Assembly: GCA_028288725.1 (NCBI GenBank)
Contig: JAQGIC010000012.1
Span: 1-43,298 of the forward strand
Origin: Rhodospirillales bacterium
Lineage (GTDB): Bacteria > Pseudomonadota > Alphaproteobacteria > ATCC43930 > CGMCC-115725
Length of the DNA: 43,298 bases
Direction of reading: 5' to 3'
The stretch's first letter is position 1. Every line of letters begins with the position of its first letter. This document shows, piece by piece, positions 9,910 through 18,760 of this stretch. A program made the translations under genes and the position numbers. The notes under the pieces are model-generated. The model ran no database searches. It had not been told where the DNA came from and saw only the letters and a program-made list of their open reading frames with translations.

Positions 9910-11403
9910 CTACCGGTCAACCGGCAGAACCATCAACGTTTGCGAGCGCGCGTGGGTGACGAAGCCCCGACCGACGTGAAAGCCGCGGGTTTCGAGCAGC
10001 GCCTGCGGCGTCTGGTCGCCCCGCCACAGTTCTGCACGATACAAGACCCAGAAATGCGCCCCGTCTGCGTGCTGGAAGCCGTCATCGGTCGTGACGAACA
10101 ACGGCCGCCCGTCGAGGCGCGTACCATAGAATCGCGACGGCAGAGAGACGAAGATCTCGGGCGTGAACACGGCGATGGGCCCGGGACCGGCACCATCATG
10201 CTGGCGAATCCGGGCGATGACATCGTTCCAGGCGAAACTGCGGTCGCCGGGCGTCGCCATCGTCTCGATCGAAGCCGTCCCGGCCCAGAGCACCAGGAGC
10301 ATCGGGAGTATCAGGCCCGAACGCCCTTCGATCAGGCGATTGGCGGCCAGGCTGACCAGAATCAGATACGGCACCGCGGCGATGATGAGATGCCTCGCCC
10401 CCCAGACCGGACGGTCGAGCGAATGGCTGATCCAGAAGGTCACGCCGATCGGAATCGCCCAGAACGCGATCAATATCAGCGGCAACACCAGCCGATCAGG
10501 CCGCCGATCGGTCAGCAGCTTCAGCAGCCAGGCGGCGATCGGCACGCCGAACAGCACGAGACCGATCGCGGTCGATCCGGGCAGCGCCTGCGGGCCGTTC
10601 ATCCGGTCGATCAGCCAAAGGATGTCGATATATTGCGGCCGCTCCATCCAGGCGATCTGATCGGTCGCGGCGCCATGCGCGCGTGCCGCTCCGGCCGCCA
10701 GATAGACCCAGGGCGCGAAAGCCGCGAGCGTGACGCCCACGGACAGGATCATCGGCATCAGCAGGCGCCGGGCCATGAACAGGGCCCATAGCCCCTCGAT
10801 CGCGACGAAGAACCAGCCCCAATAGTGACTATAAACCAGCAGGATGTTGGCGAGCGTCAGCGCCGCGATGGCGCCGCCGCGCGGCCGGGACCGGTCGAGC
10901 GCGCGCACGAACAGCCAGAGCGATAGCACGCTCATCGCCTGCAGCAGCGAGAACATGCGCAGATATTGGGCATATTCGATGAAGTAGCTGTTGACCGCCA
11001 CCAGGAACAGGGCGAGGCCGGTCTCGCGCAGCCGGAGCCGGAGCGTCTCGCACAGGCCCCAGGTCGCCAGCAGCGTCGCCGTGCCGGCAATGAGCGGCAC
11101 CAGCCGGACCGACCAGACCGAACCGTCGGCGCAATCCAAGGCGAACTTGACCAGCGCGTAGAACAGCGGCGGGTGCGAGATGTCGCCGGCGACCATGTCG
11201 ATCAGGCCCGGCCAATCCAGCGAGGCCGCCGTATAGCTCCAGATCTCGTCGGGATCGAAGCTGTTGCCCGCCAGCCTCCAGGCGCGGACCGCGACGCCCA
11301 GCAGAATCAGCAGTCCCGGCACGACCCAATGCACCCGGTTGCGCCAGCGCCAGGGACCGCGATCGAGCTCGATCGCCGTGGCTTGCCGGGTTTTCGCGAT
11401 CAA
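9910..11403 (-). CDS. GT39-like polytopic membrane glycosyltransferase
   Basis: A 497-residue integral membrane protein with roughly 10-12 hydrophobic helices. The first periplasmic loop carries DPDEIWSY, with the acidic residue expected to be catalytic in ArnT/PMT-type (GT39/GT83) enzymes, followed by SHPPLFY, typical of the same group. Such enzymes use a lipid-linked sugar to glycosylate lipid or protein on the outer face of the inner membrane; donor and acceptor cannot be told. Its start is 3 bp from the stop of the upstream two-TM protein, so they form an operon. Confidence 0.82.
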   Translation of the reverse strand: MIAKTRQATAIELDRGPWRWRNRVHWVVPGLLILLGVAVRAWRLAGNSFDPDEIWSYTAASLDWPGLIDMVAGDISHPPLFYALVKFALDCADGSVWSVRLVPLIAGTATLLATWGLCETLRLRLRETGLALFLVAVNSYFIEYAQYLRMFSLLQAMSVLSLWLFVRALDRSRPRGGAIAALTLANILLVYSHYWGWFFVAIEGLWALFMARRLLMPMILSVGVTLAAFAPWVYLAAGAARAHGAATDQIAWMERPQYIDILWLIDRMNGPQALPGSTAIGLVLFGVPIAAWLLKLLTDRRPDRLVLPLILIAFWAIPIGVTFWISHSLDRPVWGARHLIIAAVPYLILVSLAANRLIEGRSGLILPMLLVLWAGTASIETMATPGDRSFAWNDVIARIRQHDGAGPGPIAVFTPEIFVSLPSRFYGTRLDGRPLFVTTDDGFQHADGAHFWVLYRAELWRGDQTPQALLETRGFHVGRGFVTHARSQTLMVLPVDR

Positions 11404-11406
11404 ATC

Positions 11407-11895
11407 TCAGCCGGCCTTCAACGCATCGGCTTCGGTTTGCTTCACCTTTTGGCGGATCTCCGCCTCGAGCTGACGCAATTGGCGATCGAAACTCTCGATC
11501 CGCTCGAAGCGCTGCCGGCGCTGCTTGCCGGCGCCCCGGCTCCACAGCCGGCGAATGCCGAAGTCGCCGGCATAGCACAAGAGGATCGTCCCGGCCCCGA
11601 GCATGATCAGGGCGGCGAGCCATTCCCGGTTCTTGTCGAGCGCCATGACGCCGCCCCAGAAGCCGATGGTGACGAGCGTGACCGAAACGACCAGCAGCAG
11701 CCGGCGCACGGCCAGATCCTGCTGGATTTCGAGCCGGCGGCGATCGACCTCGGCAAAGGAATTGGCGAGTTCCGATCGGGCCATGGCTTGCCAGTCCCGG
11801 AACGACACGCCCCTCACGGTGCGGCCGTCCCGGATGAACTGCTCGAGCTTGCGCACGAGGTAGTCGGCCCGGTCCTGTGGCGTCGGATCGCTCAT
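11407..11895 (-). CDS. two-TM membrane protein with coiled-coil tail
   Basis: A 162-residue protein I cannot name. It has a charged helical N-terminus (1-65), two membrane helices (about 66-86 and 91-110), then a basic, highly charged coiled-coil (120-160, rich in Arg, Glu, Gln). Both ends should face the cytoplasm. It lies directly upstream of the glycosyltransferase with nearly no gap, which suggests a shared transcript and perhaps an accessory or scaffolding role (inference). Confidence 0.72.
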   Translation of the reverse strand: MSDPTPQDRADYLVRKLEQFIRDGRTVRGVSFRDWQAMARSELANSFAEVDRRRLEIQQDLAVRRLLLVVSVTLVTIGFWGGVMALDKNREWLAALIMLGAGTILLCYAGDFGIRRLWSRGAGKQRRQRFERIESFDRQLRQLEAEIRQKVKQTEADALKAG

Positions 11896-11963
11896 TCCCG
11901 AGATATAAGCGATTCTTGCCTAACGGAACGTTGCTACTCCGCCGCCGTCATTTGGATGGCGGC

Positions 11964-13214
11964 TTACTCTGCCGCCGCGGCCGCCCGGTTGGCACCGATC
12001 CAGTTCTGGCGCATCGGCTTCAGCACGAACAGCGCCAGCAGCCCCGTGACGAGGTCCATCACGACGATCAGCCCGAATACCGGCAGCCAGCTGCCCTGGC
12101 TCTGATAGATCCAGGCGGCGACCGGACCGCCCAGCACCGAACCGATGCCTTGGGCCATATAGAGGAAGCCGTAGTTGGTCGTGGCGTTGCGGGTCCCGAA
12201 CGTGTCGGTCAAGGTCGACGGGAACAGCGAGAAGATCTCGCCCCAGCCGAAGAACACCACGCCCGACAGCAGGACATAGAGCAGCGGATTGTCGCGCGCA
12301 TAGAGCAAGGCCAGGATCGCCGCACCCTCGCCGATGAAGGCGATCGCCATGGTGTTCTCGCGCCCGATGCGGTCCGAGATCCAGCCGAAGAACGGCCGGG
12401 TCAGGCCGTTGGTGATGCGGTCGATGGTGAGCGCCAGCGGCAAGGCGGCAAAGCCCAGGACGGAGATCTTGTCGATGCCGAAATCCTTGGTGAAGGCGGC
12501 GAATTGCGAGATCACCATCAGCCCGCCGGTCGACATCATGGTCATCATGACGAACAGCAGCCAGAACACCGGCGTCTTCAGCATCTTCCGGCTGCCGCAA
12601 TCGACCGTCTCGGCCATCGGCGCCGCCGGCAGCACCTCGCCGTCCGGGCTCTTCAGGAAGGCCGCCGCCGCGACGCCGACGACGCCCAGGATGAGGCCGA
12701 AGACGACCAGCGTCTCCCGGTAGCCCGACGCGGTCAGCATGTCGGAAATCGGGAAGGTCGTCAGAATGGCGCCGAAGCCGTAGCCGGCTGCCGCCATGCC
12801 CGCGGCGAAACCGCGCTTCTCCGGGAACCAGCGCACCATCAGGCCGACGATGCCGACATAGACGATGCCGGTGCCGAGGCCGCCGAACAGGCCATAGGTC
12901 AGGTAGAGCATCGGAATGCTGTCGGCATAGGCGCTCAGCACCCAGCTGGCGCCGGACAGCGCGCAGCCGAGCATGACCAGATTGCGCGGTCCGAACCGGT
13001 CGATCAGATAGCCCTGCGCCGGCGAGAACCAGGTCTGCAGCACGATGAGGATCGAGAAAGTGATCTGGATCTCGGCCAGGCTGCCGCCGGTCGCGGTCTG
13101 CAGCGGTTTGACGAAAAGAGTCCACACATATTGAGGGCTCGAGATCGCCATCATGGCGATCACGCCCAAAGCCAATTGAAGCCAGCGTCGTGAACCCGAA
13201 GCCCCAGCCGCCAT
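11964..13214 (-). CDS. MFS transporter, oxalate/formate antiporter (OFA) family
   Basis: A 416-residue, 12-helix major facilitator resembling OxlT-type OFA proteins: early SSPQYVWTLF segment, GYLIDRFGPR loop and long central loop with KSPDGE. Substrates in this family are small organic acids; the actual one is unknown. The start MAAGAS is chosen because AAGGAG lies at ideal distance; a longer frame upstream has none. The 5' leader contains an 8-bp GC hairpin (GGCGCCCG at 13236-13243 pairing with 13251-13258) just upstream of the SD, which could affect translation. Monocistronic. Confidence 0.88.
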   Translation of the reverse strand: MAAGASGSRRWLQLALGVIAMMAISSPQYVWTLFVKPLQTATGGSLAEIQITFSILIVLQTWFSPAQGYLIDRFGPRNLVMLGCALSGASWVLSAYADSIPMLYLTYGLFGGLGTGIVYVGIVGLMVRWFPEKRGFAAGMAAAGYGFGAILTTFPISDMLTASGYRETLVVFGLILGVVGVAAAAFLKSPDGEVLPAAPMAETVDCGSRKMLKTPVFWLLFVMMTMMSTGGLMVISQFAAFTKDFGIDKISVLGFAALPLALTIDRITNGLTRPFFGWISDRIGRENTMAIAFIGEGAAILALLYARDNPLLYVLLSGVVFFGWGEIFSLFPSTLTDTFGTRNATTNYGFLYMAQGIGSVLGGPVAAWIYQSQGSWLPVFGLIVVMDLVTGLLALFVLKPMRQNWIGANRAAAAAE

Positions 13215-13375
13215 GACGTTCTCCTTGATGCCGGAGGCGCCCGGAGGAATCGGGCGCCCTATGCCATCAGGCGGAAAGCAACCCACGTGCCGGAAATCAA
13301 TTGGCCGGATCGGCCGGATTTAGCATCGAAAACAATGTTTTATTGCGCAAGTTTTAATCGAAATTCCGCATAAGC

Positions 13376-13894
13376 CTATTTCTTGCTCAGAGCAATCAAC
13401 GCCTCGTGCGTCTGGCCGAGCTGCGTCTCGAGCCCCCGAATGATGCTGATCAGCTCGGCGATTTCGGTCTCGCGCAGCATGTCGAGCTTCTGATGCAGCA
13501 GTTCGATCTCCAGCTCGGATTTGATGTTGATGTCGTAGTCATGCTGGGCCGACAGGCGGTCGATCGTGCCCTGGCGGTTCTGGCTCATCATGATGACCGG
13601 CGCCGTATAGGCCGCCTGGAACGACAGGACGAGATTGAGCAGGATGAACGGGTACGGGTCCCAATGCTCGATATAGGCGGTCACGTTCAAGATCATCCAG
13701 ATCACCAGGATCACGCTCTGAATGATGATGAAGCGCCAGGACCCGACCGTCGCCGCCACGCCGTCGGACACGCGGTCGCCCAGGCTCAATCCCTCCGCAG
13801 GCTTTACCGTGCGATGCCGACGCCGTGCCTCGCGCAGGCGCAGCAGCAACCGCATTTCTTCGGTCTGCAGCGGATGGATCAGTTGGTCGAGCAT
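13376..13894 (-). CDS. DUF1003 family membrane protein
   Basis: A 172-residue protein of the DUF1003 family: basic N-terminal region (to about 45), two membrane helices (about 52-72 and 82-103) joined by a short loop with EHWDPYPF, then the conserved MMSQNRQ and DRLSAQHDYDIN block and a C-terminal coiled-coil. The family is widespread and its role is not established. Transcribed alone, upstream of the MFS gene on the same strand but separated by about 160 bp. Confidence 0.88.
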   Translation of the reverse strand: MLDQLIHPLQTEEMRLLLRLREARRRHRTVKPAEGLSLGDRVSDGVAATVGSWRFIIIQSVILVIWMILNVTAYIEHWDPYPFILLNLVLSFQAAYTAPVIMMSQNRQGTIDRLSAQHDYDINIKSELEIELLHQKLDMLRETEIAELISIIRGLETQLGQTHEALIALSKK

Positions 13895-14013
13895 CTTGTT
13901 GTCTCCGAATCGGGCACTCTCGCCGCCAGGGTAGCGAAGTTTCGACCGGATACACGGATTCGTTAGGCGTCGGATGGTTGACCGCGACGCGGCGCCGGTC
14001 GAGAATGCCGTCC

Positions 14014-14415
14014 ATGGGAACGATCTATGTCGCGCGCAGCGCGAGCCTCAGCGACTGGGCCTCCGATGTCGGCCTGTCCAAGCTTGTCTTCAAACTCGGC
14101 GTGACCGACGGGGATGTGAAATCCGTCATCGCGGCCGGCTGGGCGGGCTTTCCGAACTGGACCCTGCTGAAAAGCCAGGAGACGGAGGTCGGCGACGAGG
14201 ACGCCATCGCCAAATTGGCGGCGAAGGTCAAGATGGTCGACCCGACCCTCTACCCCAAGATCAAGGGCACGCGCGGTATCTTCAAGGTGACCCAGGCGCA
14301 GGTCGAGAACCACATCGTCGTGGCCAAGGCGCTCGAAGGCTCGAACGAGCTGCTGGCACCCAAACTGAAGCCGGTCGACTACGCCGCCTTCATGATCCAC
14401 AACGCGCTGCGCTGA
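14014..14415 (+). CDS. small protein with weak GIY-YIG (T5orf172)-like features
   Basis: A 133-residue protein starting MGTIYVARS; an ATG nine bases earlier (14005) is also possible. The layout IYVARS, then FKLGVT, then FPNWTLL recalls the N-terminal half of GIY-YIG/T5orf172 nuclease-like domains, but the match is loose and the usual catalytic Arg and Glu cannot be assigned. Treat the family as tentative. It ends 26 bp inside the convergent GNAT gene. No signal or membrane segment. Confidence 0.6.
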   Translation: MGTIYVARSASLSDWASDVGLSKLVFKLGVTDGDVKSVIAAGWAGFPNWTLLKSQETEVGDEDAIAKLAAKVKMVDPTLYPKIKGTRGIFKVTQAQVENHIVVAKALEGSNELLAPKLKPVDYAAFMIHNALR

Positions 14416-14941
14416 GCTCGCGGCCGTAGAGCTTCAGTTCCGCCCCGTCGGCGGCCGGCCGGATCACCCGCTCGAACCGCAGGCCCAACTTCTCGAGCAG
14501 CCGGCCCGACGCCTCATTGTCGAGCGCGGTCGTGGCCACGATCCGCTCAAGCTTCAGCACATTGCGCCCATACGCCAGCGACGCCGCCGCCGCCTCGAAG
14601 GCATAGCCCCGGCCCCGATAGGCCGGCAGGAAGGCGAAGCCCAAATCGACGTGATCGAGCGTGTCGCGCTTGATCAGGCCGCAGATGCCGATGGCGGTTC
14701 CGTCTTTCAGCGCGACATGCCAGAGGCCGAATCCCAAGCGCCGATACATCGCCACCGGACCGCCCAGAATATAGGCGCCGGCATCGACCAAGGTGCGGAT
14801 CCTCCGGTCGCCGATGAAACGCAGCCAGTCCGGATCATTGACCAGCGCCAGAATGAACGACGCGTCCTCGGTGGCCAGTTCGCGCAGGATCAGCCGGTCG
14901 GTTTCGATCGGGATCGCCGACCGGCCCGTATCACCGCCCAT
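14390..14941 (-). CDS. GNAT acetyltransferase (RimJ/RimL-like)
   Basis: A 183-residue N-acetyltransferase of the Acetyltransf_3 type: IETDRLILREL opening strand, DLGFAFLPAYRGRGYA acetyl-CoA loop, and LDNEASGRLLEKLGLRFE near the C-terminus. The acceptor is unknown. It is the last gene of the minus-strand amidohydrolase/ABC operon: its ATG lies 11 bp inside the end of the upstream permease gene, so translation is coupled. This placement suggests it acts on the imported substrate or a related amine, which is inference only. Confidence 0.85.
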   Translation of the reverse strand: MGGDTGRSAIPIETDRLILRELATEDASFILALVNDPDWLRFIGDRRIRTLVDAGAYILGGPVAMYRRLGFGLWHVALKDGTAIGICGLIKRDTLDHVDLGFAFLPAYRGRGYAFEAAAASLAYGRNVLKLERIVATTALDNEASGRLLEKLGLRFERVIRPAADGAELKLYGRELSAARCGS

Positions 14942-15788
14942 ACCGGCGCCCCACCAGCCAATTGGCGCCCGCCGTCAATCCGAGCGTGACCAGCATCAGC
15001 ACGAAGCCCAGGCTGGCGCCGAACGGCCAATTGGCGCGCTGCAGCACCTGATCGGCCACGACCGGCGCCATCATCTGGAAACTGGGGCCGCCCAGCAGGA
15101 CCGGCGTCGCGTAGGCGTTCATCGACAGGATGAAGGACAGCACGCCGGCGGCGAGCAGCCCCGGCAGCGCCAGCGGCAGGGTCACGAGCCGCCAGGTCTC
15201 GAACGGCGTGGCGCCGAGGCTGAGCGCCGCCTCCTCCGCCCGGCGATCGATGCCCTCGATCACGCTCGATAGCGTCAGCACCACATAGGAGAGATTGACC
15301 GACACGATGCCGATGATGACGGCGGTCGGCGTGAACATGATCTGCAACGGCACGTCGATCAGCCCCGTCGCCTGGAGCAGCCGGTTGACCAGCCCTTCCC
15401 GGCCGAACGCCACCATCCAGCCGGCCGCGCGCACCGCATTGCCGACGAACAGCGGCAGCACGACCGCCAGCAGCAGCAGGCCCTTGTGCCGGGTCTGCGT
15501 CCGGGCCAGGAACTGGGCGACCGGCCAGCCGACGATCAGCGTCAGGATCGTGACGCTGATGGAAACGGTCAGCGTCAGCCCCAGCACATGGCGATAATAG
15601 GGATCGGCCGCGAGCTTGACGTAATTCTCGACCGTGACGGCTTCGACCATGAATTTGCCCGGCACGAAGCTGTTGAAGCTGTAGCGCAGCATCAGCAGCA
15701 TCGGCAGGACCAGAAAACCCAGCACGAGCAGGCTCGCGGGGGCCATCGCCCCCGCACGCCGCCAGGCCATCGCCCGCCCGGTGGCCAT
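14931..15788 (-). CDS. ABC importer permease, PotB-like
   Basis: A 285-residue inner-membrane permease of the spermidine/putrescine/iron (POPT) importer class, with six predicted helices and the EAA-type cytoplasmic loop EEAALSLGATPFETWRLV. The start ATG at 15788 overlaps the TGA of the binding-protein gene (TGATG), so the longer frame (nine more residues) is rejected. It works with the other permease, ATPase and binding protein of this operon. Substrate not determinable from sequence; the neighbouring hydroxyproline-type genes suggest an imino acid or peptide derivative. Confidence 0.9.
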   Translation of the reverse strand: MATGRAMAWRRAGAMAPASLLVLGFLVLPMLLMLRYSFNSFVPGKFMVEAVTVENYVKLAADPYYRHVLGLTLTVSISVTILTLIVGWPVAQFLARTQTRHKGLLLLAVVLPLFVGNAVRAAGWMVAFGREGLVNRLLQATGLIDVPLQIMFTPTAVIIGIVSVNLSYVVLTLSSVIEGIDRRAEEAALSLGATPFETWRLVTLPLALPGLLAAGVLSFILSMNAYATPVLLGGPSFQMMAPVVADQVLQRANWPFGASLGFVLMLVTLGLTAGANWLVGRRYGR

Positions 15789-16837
15789 CAGGCCTTGAAC
15801 TCCTTGTCCCACCACTCCTTGAGCGCGCCGTCGTTCTTGGCCAGATAGTCCTGATCCTGGTTGATGTAGATGACGTCCGGCGGAAACGCGATCCGGGCCT
15901 TGAGGTCCGCCGGGATCTCGGCATTGTCGACCGTCGGGTTGTAGCCCATGTTCTTAGCGAACTGGACCTGCGCCGCCGGATCGAGCAAGCCGTTCAGCCA
16001 GGCATAGGCGCCGTCCTTGTTCTTGGCATTCTTGGCTACCACCTGATCGGAGATATAGAGCACGATCCCTTCCTTGGGATTGGCCATCTCGATCGGAATC
16101 CCGGCGTTCTGCCACATGACGCCGCGGGCTTTCCACATGATGCACATCCAGACCTCCTCGGTCTTGAGCGCGGACGCCATCGCCTCGTTCGTCGGATAGA
16201 TCTTGACGCCGGCCTTCTTCAATTCCAGCAGCTTCGCCTTGCCCGGCTCGTAGTTCGACATGCTGCCGCCGCTGACCATCGCGGCGGATTCGATCGTGGT
16301 CTGGTATTGGATGTCGATCACGCCGACCTTGCCGGCATAGGCCGGGTTCCACAGGTCATTGTAGCTGGTCGGCTTTTCCTTCACGTATTTCGGGTTATAG
16401 AGAATGACCCGGCCGGTATAGATATGCGGGACCGAATAGGGCGTCCTGAGCTTGTCCAGCACATGGCTGTAGTTCGGTATTTTCTTCGGATCGAGTTCGA
16501 GCAGCGTCTCGTTCTTCCACATCTCGTACCCACCCGAGCGGGTCAGCGCCACCACGTCCATGGAGCCGCGCGGCAGCGGATGCTCGGCCAGGAGCTTGGT
16601 CTTGCGGGCGGTATCGAGCCCGCTGTCGAACACGATCTCGTAGCCGCCCGGCTTGAGGATCGGCTGGGCGATATATTGGTCCATCAGGTTCTGGTAGTCG
16701 CCGCCCCAGGTACCGACCACGACCTGTCCGGCGGCCGCCTGCGCCGTTCCGATCAGGCCGCCCTTGGTACCGAGCCCCGCAATCGCCGCGCCCGCCCCGA
16801 CGCCCTGCACGAAACGACGCCGTGTGATGCTTCTCAT
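15788..16837 (-). CDS. ABC periplasmic substrate-binding protein, PotD-like, Tat signal
   Basis: A 349-residue type-2 periplasmic binding protein of the PotD/SBP_bac_8 type. The N-terminus has a twin-arginine motif (TRRRFVQG) and hydrophobic region ending AQA, so it is likely exported folded by Tat. The mature start VVVGTWGGDYQN is typical of the class. The ATG (MRSITRR) is chosen because GGGAG sits 8 bp upstream; a GTG three codons earlier would overlap that SD. Encoded between the ATPase and the first permease. Confidence 0.9.
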   Translation of the reverse strand: MRSITRRRFVQGVGAGAAIAGLGTKGGLIGTAQAAAGQVVVGTWGGDYQNLMDQYIAQPILKPGGYEIVFDSGLDTARKTKLLAEHPLPRGSMDVVALTRSGGYEMWKNETLLELDPKKIPNYSHVLDKLRTPYSVPHIYTGRVILYNPKYVKEKPTSYNDLWNPAYAGKVGVIDIQYQTTIESAAMVSGGSMSNYEPGKAKLLELKKAGVKIYPTNEAMASALKTEEVWMCIMWKARGVMWQNAGIPIEMANPKEGIVLYISDQVVAKNAKNKDGAYAWLNGLLDPAAQVQFAKNMGYNPTVDNAEIPADLKARIAFPPDVIYINQDQDYLAKNDGALKEWWDKEFKA

Positions 16838-16863
16838 GTCCGCCACTCCCGCTGATCGTAGAT

Positions 16864-17922
16864 CTACGTTCTTGTCGCGCCCTCTGCGCCGAGGCCGATG
16901 ACGGCCTCGGGCGGAATCCCCGCCCCAATGTCCTGCCCGGGCTCGACCCGATCGAGCCAGCCGCCGCTGGCCTGTTCCGCGACCAACCGGTCGCCGCCGG
17001 CGAGTTCGAGCACCACCTCCGTCATCGGACCCAGATAGGTCACCAGCGCCACCCGCGCCGGCACCCGGTCGGCATCGGCTGTCGGCGCGAGATGGATCGC
17101 CTCAGGCCGGATCAGCACCGTCGCAACATCGTCGACCGGCCGCGCCGTCGGCAGGGACCAGCCGTGGCGCGTGGTGAACCGATGGCCGGCGCCGACCCCT
17201 TCCAGGAAATTTCCCCGACCGATGAAGCTGGCGACGAAGCGGCTGGCCGGCTGGCGGTAGAGCTCCTGCGGCGAGCCGATCTGTTCGACCCGGCCGGCGT
17301 TCATCACCACCAGGCGATCGCCCAGACTCATCGCCTCGTCCTGGTCATGCGTCACCAGAATGGTCGCGATGCCGAGCAGGCGTTGCAGCGCCTTCAGTTC
17401 TTGGCGCACCTCCAGCCGCAGCTTGGCGTCGAGCGCCGACAGCGGCTCGTCGAGCAGCAGAATATCGGGCTCGATCACCAGCGCGCGGGCGATGGCGACG
17501 CGCTGCTGCTGGCCGCCCGACATCTGCTTCGGCATCCGATCGGCGAACGCGTCGAGCCGGACCAGGCCCAGCGCCCGGGCGACGCGGGTCTTGATCTCCG
17601 CCTCCGGCCGCTTGCGCCGGCGCAGGCCGAACGCGACATTCTCGAACACGGAAAGATGCGGGAACAACGCGTAATTCTGGAACACGACGCCGATATTGCG
17701 CCGATGCGGCGGCTCGCGCGTGATGTCGCGGTCGCCGAGCGAGACCTGGCCCGTGCTGGCCTCGACGAAACCGGCGATCATGCGCAGCGTCGTGGTCTTG
17801 CCGCAGCCCGACGGCCCCAGCAGCACCAGAAACTCGCCGTCGGCGACGGTCAGCGACAGGGTATCGACCGCGGCATGGTCGCCGTAGTGCTTGGTCAGGC
17901 GATCGAGGACGAGAGCCGCCAT
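16864..17922 (-). CDS. ABC importer ATP-binding protein, PotA-like
   Basis: A 352-residue ATPase powering the importer. Walker A GPSGCGKT (36-43), Q-loop FQNYALFPH (81-89), signature MSGGQQQR (134-141), Walker B ILLLDEP (154-160), D-loop SALD and the switch His in VTHDQDEA are all intact. The C-terminal third (about 240-352) is the TOBE region usual in PotA-type subunits. The ATG lies 1 bp after the stop of the upstream permease gene. Confidence 0.93.
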   Translation of the reverse strand: MAALVLDRLTKHYGDHAAVDTLSLTVADGEFLVLLGPSGCGKTTTLRMIAGFVEASTGQVSLGDRDITREPPHRRNIGVVFQNYALFPHLSVFENVAFGLRRRKRPEAEIKTRVARALGLVRLDAFADRMPKQMSGGQQQRVAIARALVIEPDILLLDEPLSALDAKLRLEVRQELKALQRLLGIATILVTHDQDEAMSLGDRLVVMNAGRVEQIGSPQELYRQPASRFVASFIGRGNFLEGVGAGHRFTTRHGWSLPTARPVDDVATVLIRPEAIHLAPTADADRVPARVALVTYLGPMTEVVLELAGGDRLVAEQASGGWLDRVEPGQDIGAGIPPEAVIGLGAEGATRT

Positions 17923-17923
17923 G

Positions 17924-18748
17924 TCAGACCACCCGGGCCAGGCCGACCACACGGTCGGTCGCGAACAGGCCGGCCCCGATCAGCACGACCTGCAGCGTGG
18001 AGACCGCGGCGATGGTCGGATCCAGCTTCCATTCCAGATATTGCAGGATCGCGATCGGCAGGGTCGTCTCGCCCGGCGCCACCAGGAACAGCGAGATTTC
18101 CAGATTGCCGAAGCTGACGACGAAGGCGAACAGGGCGGCCGCTACCAGACCGGGCCAGATCAGCGGCAGCGTGACGCGGGCGAGGATGACCCAGCCGCGC
18201 GCACCCAGGCTCGCCGCCGCCTCCTCGATCGCCGGATCGAGCCCGACCAGGTTCGCGGTCAGGAGCCGGATGCACCAGGGGATGGTCAGCAGCACATGCG
18301 CGCCGACCAGACCGGGTGCCGACCCGGCCAACGGGATATCCGTCGCGATCTCGACCTGGATGAAAAAGATATAGAGCGCCGCACCGATCACGATCGCCGG
18401 CACGATCAGCGGCGCCATCAGGAAATTCAGGATTGCCTCGCGGCCCTTGAACCGGCCGCGCACCAGGACGAGGCTGGCCGGAACGCTGACCGCAAGCCCG
18501 GCCAGGGTCGCCAGCACGGCGACTTCCAGGCTGAGGATGAACCCATCGATGAAGTCGCGCTTGGTCAGCAGCCCCTCGTACCAGCGCAGCGAATAGCCGT
18601 CCGGCGGCAGCGACAGGATCTCGTTCGAGAAGAAGCTGAGCCAGAGCACGAGCAGGATCGGCAGCAGCAGAAAGCCGAAGCCGGCCCAGACGGCGCCGCC
18701 ATAGGCGAGCCGTCCGAACCGTTCCCCGAGGCGATCGCCCGTTACCAT
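17924..18748 (-). CDS. ABC importer permease, PotC-like
   Basis: A 274-residue second permease with six predicted helices and an EAA loop (EEAAASLGARGWVILARVTLP). It pairs with the 14931-15788 permease. It starts 12 bp after the amidohydrolase stop and ends 1 bp before the ATPase start, so the operon order is amidohydrolase, permease, ATPase, binding protein, permease, GNAT. Confidence 0.9.
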   Translation of the reverse strand: MVTGDRLGERFGRLAYGGAVWAGFGFLLLPILLVLWLSFFSNEILSLPPDGYSLRWYEGLLTKRDFIDGFILSLEVAVLATLAGLAVSVPASLVLVRGRFKGREAILNFLMAPLIVPAIVIGAALYIFFIQVEIATDIPLAGSAPGLVGAHVLLTIPWCIRLLTANLVGLDPAIEEAAASLGARGWVILARVTLPLIWPGLVAAALFAFVVSFGNLEISLFLVAPGETTLPIAILQYLEWKLDPTIAAVSTLQVVLIGAGLFATDRVVGLARVV

Positions 18749-18760
18749 GGCAGCGGCCCC

